This document shows positions 62,684 through 64,000 of a stretch of 64,000 bases of DNA, in pieces. Position 1 is the stretch's first letter, and the number at the start of each line of letters is the position of its first letter. This DNA is from Cellulomonas sp. SG140. Its GTDB lineage: Bacteria; Actinomycetota; Actinomycetes; Actinomycetales; Cellulomonadaceae. The notes beneath the pieces were generated by a model, which was given only the letters and a program-made list of their open reading frames with translations, had not been told where the DNA came from and searched no databases. The DNA lies in the NCBI RefSeq assembly GCF_025770785.1, contig NZ_JANZLA010000006.1, positions 212,109-276,108 of the forward strand. Direction: 5' to 3'. The position numbers and the translations under genes are program-made.

Positions 62684-63250
62684 GTGACCGACCCCGTCGT
62701 GCTCCGCGTGGATGCGACGTCCTCCGCTCCGGCCCTGGTCCTGCGCCCCTGGTGCACGCGGGACGTCCCCGCGCTGGTCGAGGCGTACCGGGATCCCGCG
62801 CTGCGTCGCTGGACCCGCTCGTCGGTCGACGACGACGCCGGTGCGGCCCTGTGGGTCCGCACCCAGCAGCGAGGCTGGGCCGAGGGTGACCGGTTCGCCT
62901 TCGCCGTCCTCGAGGCGCAACCGGGCTCCGCCGCCGCGCAGCCGATCGGCCACGTGGTGGTCAAGGAGGTCGCCCACGGCAAGCCCTCCGCCGAGGTGGG
63001 CTACTGGACCGCCGCGCACGCTCGCGGTCGAGGAGTGGCCTCTCGTGCTCTCGATGCGCTCACCACCTGGGCCTTCGAGACCTTCGCGCCCGGTGGGCTG
63101 GAGCGGCTCGAGCTGCTGCACCAGGCGGACAACGTCGCCTCGTGCCGGGTCGCTCGCACGTGCGGCTACGGGCTCACCGGCGCCCTCCCCGCGACGCCGC
63201 CCGACTTCCCGCTCGACGGTCACGTGCACATGCGGAGCAGGTCCGCCTGA
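62684..63250 (+). CDS. GNAT-family acetyltransferase
   Basis: This 188-residue protein is a RimJ/RimL-like GNAT acetyltransferase: LVLRPWCTRDVPALVEAYRD, IGHVVVKEVAHGKPSAEVGYW, the acetyl-CoA loop AHARGRGVASRAL, and LELLHQADNVASCRVARTCGY. GTG 62684 is a judgement; a longer form from 62597 is possible. It follows the MerR gene by 90 bases. Substrate unknown. Confidence 0.87.
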   Translation: MTDPVVLRVDATSSAPALVLRPWCTRDVPALVEAYRDPALRRWTRSSVDDDAGAALWVRTQQRGWAEGDRFAFAVLEAQPGSAAAQPIGHVVVKEVAHGKPSAEVGYWTAAHARGRGVASRALDALTTWAFETFAPGGLERLELLHQADNVASCRVARTCGYGLTGALPATPPDFPLDGHVHMRSRSA

Positions 63251-63258
63251 ACGCCGAG

Positions 63259-63300
63259 AACCCCGCCTGACCGTCAGCTTGTCGCTGGTCAGACGGGGTT
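63259..63300 (+). terminator. Terminator after GNAT gene
   Basis: AACCCCGCCTGACC (63259-63272) pairs with GGTCAGACGGGGTT (63287-63300) with one mismatch, eight bases past the stop. Confidence 0.6.
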
Positions 63301-63309
63301 CCGCGTCGG

Positions 63310-63384
<75 letters not shown>

Positions 63385-63477
63385 TTGAAGCGGGCTACAG
63401 ATTAGCACCCACCGCGCGGCGGACGAACACGGCCGTCGGGGTTCGCCGCTGAGCCCGCGACGCTCAGTACCGCGAGC

Positions 63478-64000
63478 TCACTCCCCCGCCGCGCGTCGCT
63501 TCGCCAGCACCGCGTTGAGGTCGATGCTGCCCGTCGTCTGCACCGGCGCCACGGGGGTGCGGATCTCCCCGTCGTCCGCCGCGGAGGCGGTCGCAGCCAC
63601 CGCAGGCGCAGGCGCCTCCGCGGGGCGGACGGCGGTCGACGCCTCGACGTCACCGAGCGCCACCGGTTCCCGGCGCGGGGCCGCAGGCTTCATCGTGTAG
63701 GTCGGTCGCGGCACCGGGATGGGCTGCCACCGGTCGTCGGACGCGTCCGCGCTCTGCGACGCGGGCTGCGGCGCGACCGTGGGCACGGCACCGGTCGCAT
63801 GCCGCACAGACCTGCCCCGCTCCCCGCGGTCCTCCACGATCGTGGAGAACATCTGGGTCGAGGTGTCCGACGGGTGCACCGCGCGGCCCGTGACCGCGGG
63901 CTGCTCGGCGGTGCTGCGCGCCGTCCGGACCGGCGCGGCGGGCGCGGCGGTCGCCGTCGCGGCCTGCGCCCCGGTCGTCGCTCCCGCTCGGCGCGCCGCG
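63478..64000 (-). CDS. Unknown low-complexity protein (partial, N-terminus beyond window)
   Basis: The frame is open from the right edge to the stop at 63478. At least 173 residues are visible, all rich in Ala, Thr, Pro and Val with no recognised domain. The C-terminus reads TTGSIDLNAVLAKRRAAGE. It is probably the disordered tail of a larger protein whose folded part lies outside the window; an internal GTG at 63879 is not required as a start. Function not assignable. Confidence 0.6.
   Translation of the reverse strand, partial: AARRAGATTGAQAATATAAPAAPVRTARSTAEQPAVTGRAVHPSDTSTQMFSTIVEDRGERGRSVRHATGAVPTVAPQPASQSADASDDRWQPIPVPRPTYTMKPAAPRREPVALGDVEASTAVRPAEAPAPAVAATASAADDGEIRTPVAPVQTTGSIDLNAVLAKRRAAGE

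Overview
The window is a GC-rich (roughly 73-75 %), densely coded stretch of an actinobacterial chromosome. GTG starts are frequent, stop and start codons of neighbours often overlap by one to four bases, and strong purine-rich ribosome binding sites are common. The gene content (two Rpf-type peptidoglycan hydrolases beside rsmA/ispE, a protein O-mannosyltransferase next to rsmI and metG, a DUF222/HNH protein, and a pth-rplY-prs-glmU string) fits Actinomycetota, most likely Cellulomonadaceae or a close relative. That placement is inferred from gene order and style, not from a search. I saw no prophage, insertion sequence, integrase, CRISPR array or rRNA. There are two tRNAs (Gln-TTG, Ala-CGC).

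Region 1 (1-14971) is a surface-polysaccharide locus. A seven-gene, translationally coupled minus-strand operon encodes a Gfo/Idh dehydrogenase, an SDR epimerase, two DegT-type aminotransferases, a NeuD/PglD-like acetyltransferase, a GT4 glycosyltransferase and a Wzx-type flippase that leaves the window on the left. Beyond it lie a 1568-residue secreted protein (N,N-dimethylformamidase-beta-like domain plus alternating DUF4082 and Ig-like modules), a WbpD/WlbB-like N-acetyltransferase and a polyprenyl-phosphate sugar-1-phosphate transferase. Together they could make an acetamido sugar, load the first sugar on the lipid carrier, extend it and flip it. A UDP-sugar 4,6-dehydratase and a polymerase are not in view.

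Region 2 (15082-27000) is housekeeping: pth, rplY (Ctc/L25), prs, glmU, a membrane-anchored beta-propeller, a PIG-L deacetylase converging on a GT4 enzyme, a TPP riboswitch in front of an MFS transporter, and the tdh-kbl threonine catabolism pair. Region 3 (27130-35240) holds an unknown protein, tRNA-Gln, TetR and MarR regulators, an ABC-F ATPase, and a CitA/CitB-type two-component system divergent from a dicarboxylate symporter.

Region 4 (35313-52180) carries ispE-rsmA, two Rpf-like G5/DUF348 enzymes preceded by a common 21-bp element, metG-tatD, a TM2 protein, an MFS transporter, an amylosucrase-like GH13 enzyme, a nicotinamidase-like hydrolase, rsmI, a protein O-mannosyltransferase and a GH20 hexosaminidase. 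Region 5 (52399-64000) is a looser set: a DUF1304 protein behind a near-perfect 22-bp palindrome, a FrnE-like DsbA protein, a DUF222/HNH protein, a GlsB-type membrane protein, several small unknowns, a secreted alkaline-phosphatase-superfamily enzyme, an aldo/keto reductase, a cupin, a TRIC-type channel, MerR and GNAT proteins, tRNA-Ala, and a protein cut by the right edge.

GC-rich hairpins, usually without a U-tract, close most transcription units. They are listed as candidate terminators.
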